Below, piece by piece: positions 21,157-33,717 of a stretch of DNA of 64,000 nt. Source of the stretch: Chlorops oryzae (Eukaryota > Arthropoda > Insecta > Diptera > Chloropidae); assembly GCA_020466095.1 (NCBI GenBank), contig CM035807.1, positions 7,264,240-7,328,239 on the forward strand, given 5' to 3'. The notes beneath the pieces are model-generated. The model ran no database searches and was not told where the DNA came from. It worked only from the letters and a program-made list of their open reading frames with translations. A program made the position numbers and the translations under genes. Position 1 is the stretch's first letter. Every line of letters starts with the position of its first letter.

Positions 21157-24100
21157 CTATCAGCTTTGTCTTCGCTTATAATTTTTATCAGATATTTTTC
21201 TTGTTTCTCTTGGAAGTCGAATTTGTTTCTTATCATCCATTGATCGTCTTTATAATAACTTGTGGGGGCTTTATATTGCCACCTGTAGAGAATATATTCT
21301 GTCGTGTTTACAAGACGTTTTTCAAATGAAGCGGCTAAGGAAAGATATTCGGAGCTGGCAAATATTGACACAAGAGAATTGTCTAGAGCGCCATGGCGTT
21401 TTCTCTCTGCTCTCAGTTGTAACAAAGCCCAAAAAAACGTTCACTTGTGGCATTCAAGGTACCTATTCATTGAAGGTATGTTAAATGATGACCGCAATGA
21501 CTTGTTATCTGGGAAGTTTCCCTGCTATAAACATTAATTCAGGCATCTTTCAGAGCTCAAGCTTATCTTTCTAAAGTTTCCCCATTTTAGCGGAAAAGTA
21601 AATATAAAATCATTGATCCTCGAATCACTTGAACCCTAAAAAATTCAACTACCAAAAATTCCAGATAACCCCTTTAACCGATTTGACTCGATCCCAGTGA
21701 ACCCATTTAAATCGTAGGGATCTGATTTCTAAAAAAAAAAAAAGGAACATTACTTTATTGCCATTTCAAAAATCCATCCAATAATGAAAAAGTTCATGCT
21801 AAAAATAACCAACTATGCGAGCAAAACAAATATGTGAATGTTGCGCATGCGCGAACATGTTTTTAATTGCAATAAAAACGTACAACGAGCAATTTCAGTA
21901 ACAAAGCATAGCGTCACCTTAAAGACCTACCACCAAGTAAATATCTTAGCGTATGGGTTGATCAAAATCTGAATAAAATGCAATACATATACATATTTGT
22001 GCATATATGTATAAAGCACACGCCGTAAGTTTTGGCCTGCAAGGCACAAGTGTGTCACCTCATGTGACAATAACTTAAAACGACAACGAAACGCATGCGC
22101 GCCTTAAGTAAAGGACTTCGCTGGAATGAATGCGCTGAACTGAGTAAACAAACAAAATAAAAAGAAAAGTTTATAATAAAAAATAAAAAAGAAAACAGAG
22201 TGTTGCACACGTTACAGCGCAAGCAACAAACGAGCGCAACATTCAACTTTGGACAATAACACCAAAAAAAAAAAAAAAAAAACAAGGAAGAAAATAAGTA
22301 ACAACAACAATAATAATCCACAAAACAACGCGCCCATAACGTACGCGCGCAACATAAACAAATAATTTCAGACGCTTCAAGAATGCTTGATTTAAGTGTG
22401 CAGATACTAGGAATATGCGCATATATGCGAAATAGCGTGATTTGAAGGGCTGGTAAATAAATAAATAAAAAATCGCAGGGAACAAAAAAAAAAGACCTCA
22501 CGTCCACGCATGCGCACAATGCCAGAATCGAAATCGAATCGGAATCAACTTTCAATGACAAATTCTGATGTCTGAAAATTGAAATTTCTCGCTCTTGGCC
22601 ATGCAAACATACACGTCCGAAGACATGTCATACATTCAAGCAGTCACCCAGTCGATGGTGTATAAATTACACGTCCAACGAGACGGAGACGGAGATCTAG
22701 ATGGCGATGGCAATGGAGCATGGGACGCAGAGATGGAGATGGTGATTGGTATGGAAATGAACACCAGAGCTGCGCTGCATATGCGATATGTCGCTTCAAC
22801 TCAGCATCATTAAAGGTGCTAAATTATTATTTTTTTTTTGTCTGTTTTTCGATTGTAAAGCTTGAAAAGTTTGCAATATCCACTCCAACATTGTAATTGA
22901 GATACTACAAACTACAAGACAACATCATAAACATGATTGTTGTGTGGCAACAATCAGACGCAATAACAGCAACACAGCAACATAGCAACACAACAAGACG
23001 GCTGGTCATTAGTCGTTTCAATATACATACGTATCTTGTGTGCTGCGAATAGCGAGAAATCAGTGATATCTGCAAGTATCATCATATTCAGCAGTCTGCA
23101 ATCATTCCTGGTTCCACCAACAGCAGCAACAACAACAACAACAACAACATGCAAACATCGGCCACCAAGCACTAACCTCCATCATCATCCGTTGTTATGA
23201 CTGTTGTCCTTCAGTCGAAACTACGATTTTTTCCTATTCTTTGCATGGAATTTGACCACTCTCGTCTCTCCCCATACATCTCCCATCCCGCTCTCTGCTT
23301 AGCTCTCTCGAAAATGTTTGTTTGATTTATTGCCCATTGTCAAATTATCCTTGATAAGTCATTAATATTTTTTTACTTCGGTTTCTTCTGTTCCATACGA
23401 AGTCGCACATGTGAAATTCGTTTGCTTCCTTTGGGTGTTTTTATTTTTTTTTTTCGTTGTCGGTCGTCCGTTGCCCGTTGCCCGATGTCCGATGTCCGTT
23501 GTTGCTGTTAATAGTGTCGGTGGTGATGTTATGATATTGTCGCTTGGTACGTCATGAATGTACCTAAGCTTGTTAGTAACATTTGTTCAAAATTGAGCTG
23601 TTGGGTCTTGTAGGAAAAGACGTCATTTGCAATAGGGAAAGTTGGAAACGCCTTCGCTTTAAGCCGAAAATGAAAATGTGTTTTTTCTTTCGTTTTTGAA
23701 ATTTGTTGCTCATGCGAGAAGCCATTGTAGCCATTTTGTGTTTTATATAATTTGTTTTTTTTTTTTTTTTTTTTTTTTTTGTATGAATAACTTATAAAAC
23801 CTTTTAGCGATTTCTCTCTGCGCTTGGCACTTACGTAAGCATTTCCAACTGGGGAACTGTGATTACGTTGATCATGTCATGTTATCTTGATCGCTTTGTT
23901 TTGATTGCATTTTCATATTTACTCCTTGATTATGTTCGCTATCATTTCTTGTTAATTTGGCTCGTAACGTGATATTTATAGATATAAGAGGTCAAGATTT
24001 TTATGGGTTATCTACGCCAAAAGCGCAATAATAAAGCGTAGAGACTGTTGCTATGAAACCCAAAATGCACGCATGGAAAGACTGTGAGAGATAATGTCTG

Positions 24101-25129
24101 AAAAGTAGAATCATTGAGTTGAAAGAAATTGGGAGAAATATTTCAGTTGGGTGTCATGAAAGCCCCGCACTGAGAATTTTTGTTGATCTTCACTAGATTT
24201 GAAAGAAGAACAATATGCTGTTACACAATGCCATGACCAGAATTTCGGGGTTGGCAACTTAAAATATTTCAATATTTGGCTAGGATAGTACTTTGTAAGG
24301 AGGAAGAAGAAGTAAGATTAAGTAGGAGTTGGGAAAAATCTACAAAGATAACCTCCAAATGGTCCTTTTTTATTCACTCACTTTATTTTTATGTCAGTCA
24401 AAAAAACACCATTTCTCACCCATGCCAAGATAGTCAAAACTTATCAAGATTAGGTTTGAAGAGAGTTAAGAGTAAAGGGAGTACGACTGCAGCCAGAAAA
24501 AGTTCCTACACTTCGAACAGAACCGGTAAAAAAAATCGGGATCCCCTTGAAGAAGTTCGGACCACTTGAGTGAGGAAACTTGAAGAAGGAAGAGGTAACT
24601 CTTTAGCCAGCTTCGGTAAGAACTTCTAAGTAATTCGAAGGCCTGTTTCCAGAAATCTCGGAAATCTAGAACCGAGGGAAACTGCCCTTTCTAGAACTAT
24701 CCCATTTTCTACAAGCTAGAACATGTAAGCTCTACTTTCCTTTACGATCTCTTCTATCTAGAAGAAATTCAATCATATTTCAAAAGATTTTTCATCAACG
24801 AGGCCTCTTGAAAAAAATTTGAGAGGAAGTACACCTATTAATTGAAGATCTCAGACTTTCGCAGCTTTCATCATTCTACACTGCATTCAATTCAATACTA
24901 TCGGCCTACAACTTGATGGTCCGAGTCTATTGTTCTGACCGGATCCATATGATCAACGTGAAAATGTTGACTCTTTCGTTGAATGTCAGTTGGACTCGTC
25001 GTCGTCGTGGTCGTCGTCGTCGTTGCGCACAAGTGTCTATCCAACGTAGATTAAAAGGCTCCATTTCAATCCATTTTCTAGTTTCTACTCTAAATATAAG
25101 TGATACTTTTTTTTTATACCCATTTTCAG
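21157..25129. other. Gene-free stretch with motifs and simple repeats
   Basis: NRF-1-like TGCGCATGCGCG at 21842-21853 and CGCATGCGCA at 22507-22516; a 19-A tract near 22263-22281; (CAACAA)n near 23120-23148; TGCCCG/TGTCCG repeats near 23460-23510; 24-T at 23757-23780; and a CGTCGTCGT run near 24998-25025. The 183-codon minus frame at 22606-22055 starts at a non-ATG codon and is T-rich, so it is not accepted. No exon is supported. Confidence 0.5.
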
Positions 25130-25396
25130 TTCTCTTGTTACTTTCGAACAATCGCGTCGAGGCGACACAATGCGAAGATGGATTGGCGGTCGTTTATTTT
25201 AATGTTGTGTCGCCGCAGTTGGTCTTCGGCCGGCGCAAAAGGAGCGCAACGCCGCAAGTCGAGTTCATAGTGAACGGGCACTAATGTCCGTTTAGGCAGT
25301 CATGGCAGCGCACATTAGGCTTACAGAAATCTATCACATACTCGTACGGTGGGCATATCACATGAGCGTTCGTTTGGCTCTGGTCGTCGTCTTTTG
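25130..25396 (+). other. Candidate GC-rich exon
   Basis: The acceptor TATACCCATTTTCAG ends at 25129 and a donor-like TTTTG|GTAACA starts at 25397. The enclosed 267 bp are much richer in GC than the flanks. Inside, ATG 25173 opens a 30-codon frame (MDWRSFILMLCRRSWSS…KSSS) ending at TAG, and another frame ends at 25284. Both are short, so the segment would be mostly 5' UTR. There is no family match. Confidence 0.25.
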
Positions 25397-27986
25397 GTAA
25401 CAAAATCGTGACGCTTGGATTTTTTTTTTTTAATTTCTTAATATTTTTTTCAAGCTTTCTTATATATAATTTTTTTTTTACTTTTTGTTGTTATTGTTGC
25501 ATTTGCTGCTTCGATATTGGAGCACCATTGCTTGGGAGTAGATTTGTCCCAAAAATGTGTATGCTTCGGTCGCAGTAAGGTGCACATTAGCAGTTATTTT
25601 TTTAATGACCTTATGCCCCGCGAACACTGTCTGAATACAGTGGGCTCAGTAAAATTTTAATACAATGCGTGCTTGGATTCAAAACCAAGAAGAAGAGAAG
25701 AGGAAGTGGAAAGAATTCAACACTCAAATTCGATTAAATTGATTTATTTATTTGGGCGGCTATTGTAAAAAAAAAAAAATAACAAAAAGTATATAAATAA
25801 AAAAAAAGGAAAAAATCAACCGAACAAATGAAAATTTATGACGAAAATCCTCTTTCTCGCTGTCGACAAAATCGGTCAGTTGAACTTATTAAGCAATATT
25901 TTTCGAAAGATGAAAAAAAGTCTTTATGATCAGTTGGCGGAAGACCTATGAAGACGAGCAGGCGAATTGCTTTCTTCTCTAGTGGTGCAAGAATTCTTTT
26001 CAGTCATGCCTACTCAAATATTTGACCTTTTTTTTTTTTACCCAAAAAACTACCCAGAGAGGAATGAGATCTGAGAAAGTTTTGAGATATTTTTATATAT
26101 CTATATATATATATAAAGGGATTTTGGGACGGGCATATCCAGCAACTGGTCTCCGAGGAATTCTTGGCCATGAAAAGTTTATACCCGTGCTCAAATTAAT
26201 GATCAAAATGGGTCCTTAAGCCCGACGAAAGAATTCTAAAGACCGAAATTTAAATGAGAATAGGTTGAATAAAAAAGTATTTCATTATTGCTTTATGTTA
26301 ATGAAGGCATAAAGGTCTGGTTTCACTATCTTACAACCAGGGACACAGAGAAGAATTCCGAGCCGTTGGGAAATTGTTGATTCGAGGAACATTTGAGTAT
26401 CACTACAGCAGCAAAAGAAAAAGATTTTCGGGACCCCTTCAGGGCGATTCGTAATGTAATGATCTCGAGAATTCTTGAAAGACCGATTGGAAGATAGAGA
26501 AAAAAAGCATCACCCTCATTTGGAAGGAAATCCTTTGGAACTTATTATGAGACCCCTTCATCAAGTCATGGCTTGCAGGAGTGCTTGTCTTTGGCATTTC
26601 ACTCTCCACATATATTACTAGGCCTATCTACATGTTGTCAGTGGGTCAGTGTTCAACATGCTTATCGGCAACAAAAGAGTTGTATTTCATTTCCATGCCA
26701 GCTAAGTAAGAGAATTTCGACCTCAAGCATTGTGTGTGTGTGTTTGTCCAGCCTCGATCCACGAATAGATAACATTCCATTAGCTCTATTCATTTGGCAC
26801 CTGCACACCGAACTTTGCTTCTGAATTTCCATTAAAACTTTTTTTTTATGTTATTGAAAAATATTGATTTATTTATTTTTTTCCCAATCAAAAACATCAC
26901 ACAAAATATACCCACAAAAATGTCTAACATAACAATTACCTAGCCTATTATGCGTTCAATCACAACACCATATAGACTACAATCCCGCACTGCACGACTA
27001 CTGTGCACCGTCGTCGACTTGGAGCGCATTTCCAACAAACCAAAAACTATTTGAACACTTAATAACAAAGTCCATAATCCTTAAAATGGCTTAACCGAAA
27101 TAGCCACCATGTCAAATTGAATGGAATCGAGTACATTTATGAAATTTCATTTCAATTGTATGGCACTGCAATGACTTTTCATTGATATAGCATGTTGTCG
27201 GTATGTACATATGTATATATGGGCCTGTCTGTCGGTATGTAGGTACGATTATTCTCGTTCGCACTGTGTAGCACAGTGAGTGTAGACTTCGCTTCGATGC
27301 CATAAATGCACCGCTACGCGATTATGCACGTTTGAATGCAGCCATCAAAGTCGCTGTAATATGGCACATTCGCATGTGCACATACACACACACACACACA
27401 TAAACACACGCAATTTCATATATGAATGCTTGCGAAAATGAAAGAAAACAAGGTATTTGTGCAACGGTAAATGTAATGGGAAATGAACAGCAGCAGAAAA
27501 CAAGAGCAACAATCAACGAACGCTTTACGGTTGACATTTCACATGACAGGTCTGTAATGCGATTTAACAGGATAAAGGATAGTAGCCGCACGTTGAACAA
27601 ACTGAAACACCGAATTACATTGGCAACATGCAACTTAGCTGCAACATCCATTTCTGGATGTTTTGTGATTGGTTTACGGTCAGGTCCGTTAAGGCCAGAG
27701 AATGGTTTTCTATGGGCTCAAAGGAGAAAGTTAATCAAAATGGAATTTTTCTTTTTTCAACCTTTATGGGATATATGGAATCCATATATGAAGAAAAGTA
27801 GTAGTAGTAGTTCTTCCTAAACATAGTTTACCCCATTCCGGATTCACTCATGTTCTTATTGTGTGTGTGTGTGTATAGGGATCAGAGTCTTCATACACGT
27901 ACGAATATGAAGAGGATGAAGACAAAGGATGCTTCTCTATAACATACAGTAGTAGATAAAAACAACCCAACAGCCAAAAATGCTGC
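25397..27986. other. Gene-free stretch
   Basis: Contains (CA)n at about 27384-27400, AGT repeats near 27797-27811, and (GT)n at 27860-27874. Frames at 26573-26824 and 27422-27820 have no splice or family support. Confidence 0.5.
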
Positions 27987-28193
27987 TTACAAAAGCGATG
28001 AACCGCAACACACATCGTAAGCGGAAATGTAAACGATCTCAAGTACAATCCTAGTATTCTTTTGTTCGACGGTGGAAGTTTTGTACAGTGAACGCCTGCC
28101 GCCACCACACAAAGTAATCGAAGTTGTGTGGTGTTCATCCGATCCGCTGCCTACAATCTCGTATACTTTGTTGGCAATAGGCACCAATGGCCG
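27987..28193 (-). other. Possible coding exon, low confidence
   Basis: After an acceptor-like CCTACTTCACAG, the minus-strand frame from 28193 reads 68 codons (RPLVPIANKVYEIV, GSGSDEHHTTSITLC, …VLEIVYISAYDVCCG) to TAA at 27989-27987, with gene-like codon choice and higher GC than the flanks. The + strand is also open over 28033-28254, so strand and reality are uncertain. No family is recognised. Confidence 0.25.
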
Positions 28194-28693
28194 CTGTGAA
28201 GTAGGCTTTTATAAAAGCTTGAAATTAATTTCGAATGAATTTAGATGCACTTCTTAATCTCCGGTTCTACTTGTGATGCTACATATCAAAATTATCGATT
28301 CACTTTTATCTGATGCTGATGCTTTTATTTTACGGGAAAACACAAAGTCTTGGAATCTATATGGGGACTTGGGTATTTTAATATACATATACATATACAT
28401 ATAAAGATTAGTTCATGAGCAATTTTTTTGTAGCTTCAAACGTATTGTACTGAAGTCTCTCAGTAAACTCAAGCAAAAGACTATCGAGCCCTGGAAAGTT
28501 GTCCTTTCAACTTGGCTTGCCGCTGGAATGAAATCTTCCATTTTACTTTGAACTGGAAATTCCGACGATGCGTATTTTCTACTGATGTTGTGGGTACTTA
28601 AGAATTATACTGACCTATGATGATCTGATAATGATCTGAAAGCTCTATGAGTGCATGTAGCATGCACTGCCTTGAAGAAATAATTGAGGGGTT

Positions 28694-29148
28694 TCATAAT
28701 CTGAAATAGAATCTGAATTGATCTTGATAACCATGATAGCGATCTTTCCAGCTGAACAAACTTTCTTCACTGTTTGCTAAACTTGGAAAAAGAGTTCTTG
28801 AAGCCTTACCTGAATTGGAAATGACTATTCTTTTAGTTTTATTTGAAATGCTGAAAACAAACTGATTTGATATAATTTTCAAAGAACTGTGCCCAAATAA
28901 TATCGATTGAGGCCACGGCACAGCAAGGATATAAGAAGGTTGTTCCTACAACCCAATACCAAACTATGCATAATCCTCTTCGTGCTCAAGTGAAGTGCCC
29001 CAGTTGAGATATTACAAAAAGTATTTGACCACCCAAAGATTCTATTATTGGAGGACTCTAGAGGTTTTTTATGATCCACATGTTTTCGGAACGATTGGAG
29101 TCCATTCCAATTGTGGGTATTTTCGACAAAAAAAAAATCAGGATTAAA
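28694..29148 (-). pseudogene. Overlapping minus-strand open frames, probable gene remnant
   Basis: Three minus frames are open in relay. One runs from the DINE boundary (29148) to TGA 28879 (90 codons, e.g. NWNGLQSFRKHVDHKK). A second covers about 29003-28862 and reads as a hydrophobic, membrane-like segment (IVWYWVVGTTFLYPCC, then AVASIDIIWAQFFENY). A third runs from ATG 28921 to TGA 28694 (75 codons, MPWPQSILFGHSSLK…). A good acceptor (TTTGTTTTCAG) near 28851 and donor (TTCAG|GTAAGG) near 28809 bracket 41 nt. This pattern fits a multi-exon gene or a decayed, frameshifted one. The 5' side is cut by a DINE-like insertion. Any receptor identity is only a guess from hydrophobicity. Confidence 0.3.
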
Positions 29149-29519
29149 ACAAGTAAGGCTGTTGTAGTTAGGCGAACCTGGTAATTCCATACCCGGCAGA
29201 GATAAACAGTTAGTTATATACATGTTTGTCTTAATCGAAGGCTCAAATTTAAGGTTCGATTCCAAACTTCATTCAAATATTTCCAAAAAAGAAACCGATT
29301 AAAGGGTAATTTTTTGCGATTTTTGTGACAGACCTCAGTACTGGATATATACCCTTAAAAATGGTCCGATCTGGTCCAATCTCGAACTTCTTACTCACGT
29401 CTCCGTCAGCACGTATACCAGTTTTCGTGAAGATGACTAGCTCTATCTCGAGTTGTTCTGGATGTTACACACAAGCGCACAAACGCAAAATATCCTCTAC
29501 ACAGAGTGCGTTGAGCATA
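29149..29519 (-). mobile_element. DINE-1/Helentron-like element, copy 4 (internally deleted)
   Basis: Reading the minus strand, it keeps the 5' block (TATTTTGCGTTTGTGCGCTT … TGTGTAACATCCAGAAC), the CCAGATCGGACCATTTTTAA block and the 3' end (CCTAACTACAACAGCCTTAC, TTGT). It lacks the CTGT tract and most of the middle. It is more diverged than the other copies, so it is older. Confidence 0.7.
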
Positions 29520-29630
29520 AAAATAATGAGATCTCTTACTGAATTCCTGATTTAAGAAAGTTTATCACCTATAATTTTCCCGTACCTAGGATTTAAATTA
29601 AAAGCCATATTAATTATTCATTGAACTTAC

Positions 29631-29758
29631 CACAATTGCTCCATTCTAAGGACCTGTTGAGCCTCTTGCATACGATTGCATTTCTTATGTGCATATTTCG
29701 GTTTGCTAAGGCTACTTGAAAGCAGCCGATAGGCACCACTGTGCACAGGTGTTGTCAT
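29631..29758 (-). CDS. Candidate first coding exon, 42 codons
   Basis: On the minus strand an ATG at 29758 in good context (TAATAATGACA, A at -3) opens MTTPVHSGAYRLLSSS, LSKPKYAHKKCNRMQE, AQQVLRMEQL. After 42 codons it reaches a consensus donor, TGTG|GTAAGTT, at 29630 (phase 2). A second frame over the same stretch is also open from TGA 29755 to the donor. Downstream, acceptor-like TTCTTAAATCAG would join in frame and run into DINE copy 4 at 29519. The gene therefore seems interrupted by the element, with possible later exons at 29148-28694. No domain is recognised. Confidence 0.4.
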
Positions 29759-32299
29759 TATTAACGCTCACGGTAAGAGTTCTCCAAGCCATGCAACTGA
29801 ATTTTCCAGAGTCATACACACAATAGAGCGTGATACGGCGTAGACGAGTGAAATGTAATGAATACAATGACACACAGAGAGAAACAGAGAGAAAATTTGA
29901 GAGTCCATGCGGTGAGAGTCAAGTCATATTGCTTAGACAAAAACGTAAACACAGCGTCGAATAACAGAAATCAAAAGGACGAACAAAAAAAAAAAGACAT
30001 ACACCAGTGGACAAAACTAAGTATTTGAAATGAAAAGGATAAAACCCGATGGATAAAAATGCGAAGGATACGCGAAAAAAAACTACGCGCGAAGTGGGAG
30101 TCGATGGTCGATGGTCGGTGGCTGCTCAATTGACAATGTGAATAGCACTGTTCAATATTTTGGCAACTCTTACCACCGGATTGAATGAACGAAGCACGCT
30201 GGCGTCTATAATCGAGTGTCTGACCAGACGTGCTGATTAAACCAAAATAATTGTCTGCACCACTTTATGGAGTAGATAAATTCAAGAGAATGGATTCGCA
30301 ATCATTTCATCTTCACTGTTCTGTTCCATGCAGAAACCAAAAAACTAAAAAAAAAAAAAAAAACACAAACAAAAAAAGTCACGTCGCGAAATTTTCCAAA
30401 TATTCTGCGAGACAGCGATTTCACTTTGTGTCCACTTTATGCACACGAATTCACACGATGGCATTCGAATACTATTCGATTGCAATTTTATAGGAACATT
30501 TGAACGGATTTAATTTTATTTTAATTTTATTTTTTATTTAATTATTTGATTCGAGGAAAAATATCACAAAGTTCCGTTTGCGTTTTAGAGCAATTCTGTC
30601 AATAGACAAAAAACTCACTCACTCACTCAATCGCTCCGTCGCGTTTAGCGTTTGTCAAAGCGGAATGACAGCGAAACAATTCGAAGACAAGGACCAGGAC
30701 GTGGACGAGGACAACGATGGCGACGACGACGGCGACGACAACGGGAACAATAGTTGAGGGGAGCAATGTGCGCCAACGAGTAACCAAAAATCTATTCTCA
30801 AAGCATCGCATCGCATCGCATCGCAGCACATCGCTTCGCCTCGCCAACAAAACACGATGCTTTTACATTAGATCGCATGACGATGCGACGTCGAGCGAAG
30901 CTGTCAGATGTGAGCGACTTATCCCCAAGGCGCGCCCAGTGCCACCCATTCTGATGAGGCATCTATGAATGCCAAGAGCATTTTTCTAAAAATTTTCACA
31001 ATGGCATTTAACCCTGTGCTGCATTGCATTAGCAAGCGGCTAGGGGGAGTTCTCCTGGAATGTACGGATGACACTCTAAACTCCACTATCGTTTTCATCT
31101 CAGAGATGAAATTTCTCTCAGATTCGCTCTCGAATAACCATAGTAAGTATAACAAGAGACAAGAGAGAGAGAGAGAGAGAGAGCAACGCGCATATCCTTG
31201 CTCAATGAAGGTAATGACAGTTTTGTAAACAAAGCAATTTGTCCAGTTTTGACACTGGAAGGACTCTCGCTGAGCAAAGGCAGTGTCAAATGTTGAATCG
31301 GAAGTGTTCTCAGAGAGTCAAAGGAATCATTTACAGTTTTATTGATTTTTCTGATAGATTTTGACACTTGTGGTTGTTTAAAGCTCAACTATCGCCGGAT
31401 GCTGTTGATTGTTATCGCTCAAGGAGCTTTTTTGAAGGATAACTTTGAACAAAGAATCCAAAAATGTATCGAGGATGTTTTTGGACTTTTAAAATATTTT
31501 TTTTTTTTTTTTTCCGCAATGGGGAAAAATATTTTGGAAATTATAAGAAAAAATCTGTTAGCTCAAAGATCAACATTCAATGATCAGTTTGAAATTCTTA
31601 AAAAAGATAGGGAAATGTAAAAAGTGAATAGAAAACCAAGCTCATTCATTAAATAACACCAAGTGGTTCCAGTTTAGGGCTTAGATCAAATTTTTTTCTG
31701 AGAAAGAAATCTATCTGTGCCCTTAAAAAAAAAAATATTGAGGTGCAATTGGGAATTCAAAAGCTAGTCGAACAATTGCTTCAGATGAAATTGAAGAATA
31801 GCTTGGCTGAACCGTCCTTTGATAAATCCATTTCGACTCGTACTAGGAGAAGAATTATGCAGCGAGAATGTCCAATTTGTTACATTGTGCATGTAGTAAT
31901 TCTTACATGTTCAAATCACAAATTTCCAGCAATTCAACGAATTTCCTAGACATTCGATACATCTGGAAAAATCTTATGGTCATTCTAAATTTAGTTCTCT
32001 CAAATAATAAAAATATCAAGTACGTTTAAGTCAGGCGATGCTTAACGGTAGTATCCTTTACTACATGATCAAATACATTTTTAAACAAGATTTTCCAGTG
32101 CCCCAATTCGCTTGAATGAATTTTATCGAAACGTTTCCAGAAAGATTTTCAATTTTTGTGAAAGAATCTGTAGCAATATTTCTTTAAATTTAAGTTCTCC
32201 ATAAAATATATCAAAAAAGTAATTTTGGGTGTTTGATAGGACAGACCTGTACGGAGTACTTAAATACCGACCAAGGAAATTTTGGAAATTTTATTTAAA
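29759..32299. other. Gene-free stretch with small ORFs and repeats
   Basis: ATG 30665 opens a 30-codon Asp-rich ORF (MTAKQFEDKDQDVDED…) to TGA 30757 in GC-rich sequence. CATCG pentamers are at 30803-30845. A + frame at 30967-31143 ends near an ATA|GTAAGT donor. GA repeats are at about 31163-31183 and T17 near 31498-31514. None of these amounts to a recognised gene. Confidence 0.4.
30803..30845 (+). repeat. CATCG tandem pentamer
   Basis: Four perfect CATCG units followed by degenerate ones (CAGCACATCGCTTCGCC). Confidence 0.85.
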
Positions 32300-32802
32300 A
32301 CAAGAGGTGTTAAGGCCAAATGGGGGCCAATACACCGATTTTGATTATGGATTGTACAAAATTATGAAAACCGCCCCTTCTGCCACGCCCACTTTTCCAA
32401 TTTTTGAAATTCTAATCGGAGGCTTAAATATCGTCAAAATCCAATTTCATTAAAATATTTGGAAAAACTTCGATTTTGAGAGCAGTTTTGGATTTTGTAA
32501 CAGACCCTAGTACTGGAGGTACCCCTAAAAATGGTCCGATCGGGTCCAATCTCGAACTTGTTCTTACTATGTCCCGTGAGCACGCATACCAAATTTTGTC
32601 AAGATAGTCAACTCCTTCGATAAGATAACTGTATACACAGACAGACAGACGGACAGACAGACAGACGGACAATGTCTAAATCGAATCTCCTGGTGACGCT
32701 GATCATTTCTATATACATTTTTATGGTTATCTCGACTGGTTCTGGGTGTTACACACAACCAACAAACGCAATATACCCTCGACACAGAGTGTGTCGGGTA
32801 TA
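32300..32802 (-). mobile_element. DINE-1/Helentron-like element, copy 3
   Basis: The reverse complement begins with the cleanest 5' hairpin of the four copies: TATACCC-GACACA-CTC-TGTGTC-GA-GGGTATA (32802-32772). It continues through TAACACCCAGAACCAGTCGA, GATCAGCGTCACCAGGAGA, CTGT/CCGT units, CAGTTATCTTATCGAAGGAG and GGGCGTGGCA. The 3' end is frayed: similarity fades after CCTTAACACCTCTTG at about 32300, so the terminal hairpin is missing. Confidence 0.8.
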
Positions 32803-33375
32803 AAAAATAAAAAATTAATAAAACGTATCAAAGTTTACTTTAAGCATGGGGCAAATATTAAATTTTCAAAGCCCAAACTGGAAATTCTCCATCTAGACAA
32901 AAATTTTTTCAAAACAAATATGTGTCCCGGAGCGGAAAAAGAAAACGCACAAAATTTATCAACATCACGTAGAACAGCAAATCTGTCAGAAATACTTAAA
33001 AAGGAAAATATTTATATTTAAGTAAAGCACAGTAGCGATAAAATATCAACTCAAAGATTAAAGCAAAATAAATTACGAAACAAAGAAAACGTGGACTCGA
33101 AACACCGCACCGAGATTACCAGATACATTCCACCACAGTGTCTCCTATCTGGATACAAATAGAAAATGAAAAAAAAAGACCGAATTAAATGTCAGCTGGA
33201 TTTAGATCGTTCGGAAAAAAGCTTAAAGATTTCAAAGCGTTTCCGAATACGTCCAGCGATAGGAATTCAAGGTGAAATTTTCATAAATGATCGGCTGCTA
33301 CTGGGTCGGACGCAGCAACAATTGTTTCGCCTTATTTCCCAAACAATGAAACGTGATGTTTTTTGTTGGTTCTAG
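32803..33375 (+). pseudogene. Decayed coding frame directly behind DINE copy 3
   Basis: One + frame stays open for about 190 codons from the element's edge to TAG 33373-33375, broken only by TAA 33019-33021 and TAG near 33160. The three segments are basic and protein-like: FSKPKLEILHLDKNFF / TSRRTANLSEILKKEN; then DSKHRTEITRYIPPQC; then KRFRIRPAIGIQGEIF / INDRLLLGRTQQQLFR. All lie in the same frame, so the stops look like nonsense mutations rather than exon edges. Its 5' part would lie beyond or be displaced by the DINE. No family is recognised. A chance origin is possible but would need an unusually stop-poor stretch at this base composition. Confidence 0.4.
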
Positions 33376-33717
33376 AGGAGAATAGAATATAATTTAATAT
33401 CTAGAGATCTCCGGATCTTGTATACAAAAATATCAGCGTGCTATCATTACTTAGGTATGTTCTTATGTTATTCGATCGAGGAAACTTTCTATGCTCATTA
33501 TATTTGGGTAAATTCGAAAAGCTGACTTTCTTGTGCCTAAAGATCTTTTCAGGATGTTCTTGGATGATCGCTCAACGCAATTTGCCTCAACTCAATCCAA
33601 CTATCTACCTTGTTCATATCCTAATATTGGCCATATATTGTTTATTGAAAATTTTAATAGATTTAAGAGTCGGAGGAAGAAATTCTTATATAAAGTAATT
33701 TAAAAAAGTAACGCAGT

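Noticed and set aside
22055..22606. 183-codon minus frame
   Set aside because: Non-ATG start, F-run from a poly-A tract, strong T bias lowers stop frequency; no recognisable domain.
29253..29263. B-box-like GGTTCGATTCC
   Set aside because: Lies inside DINE copy 4 with no A-box or tRNA fold.
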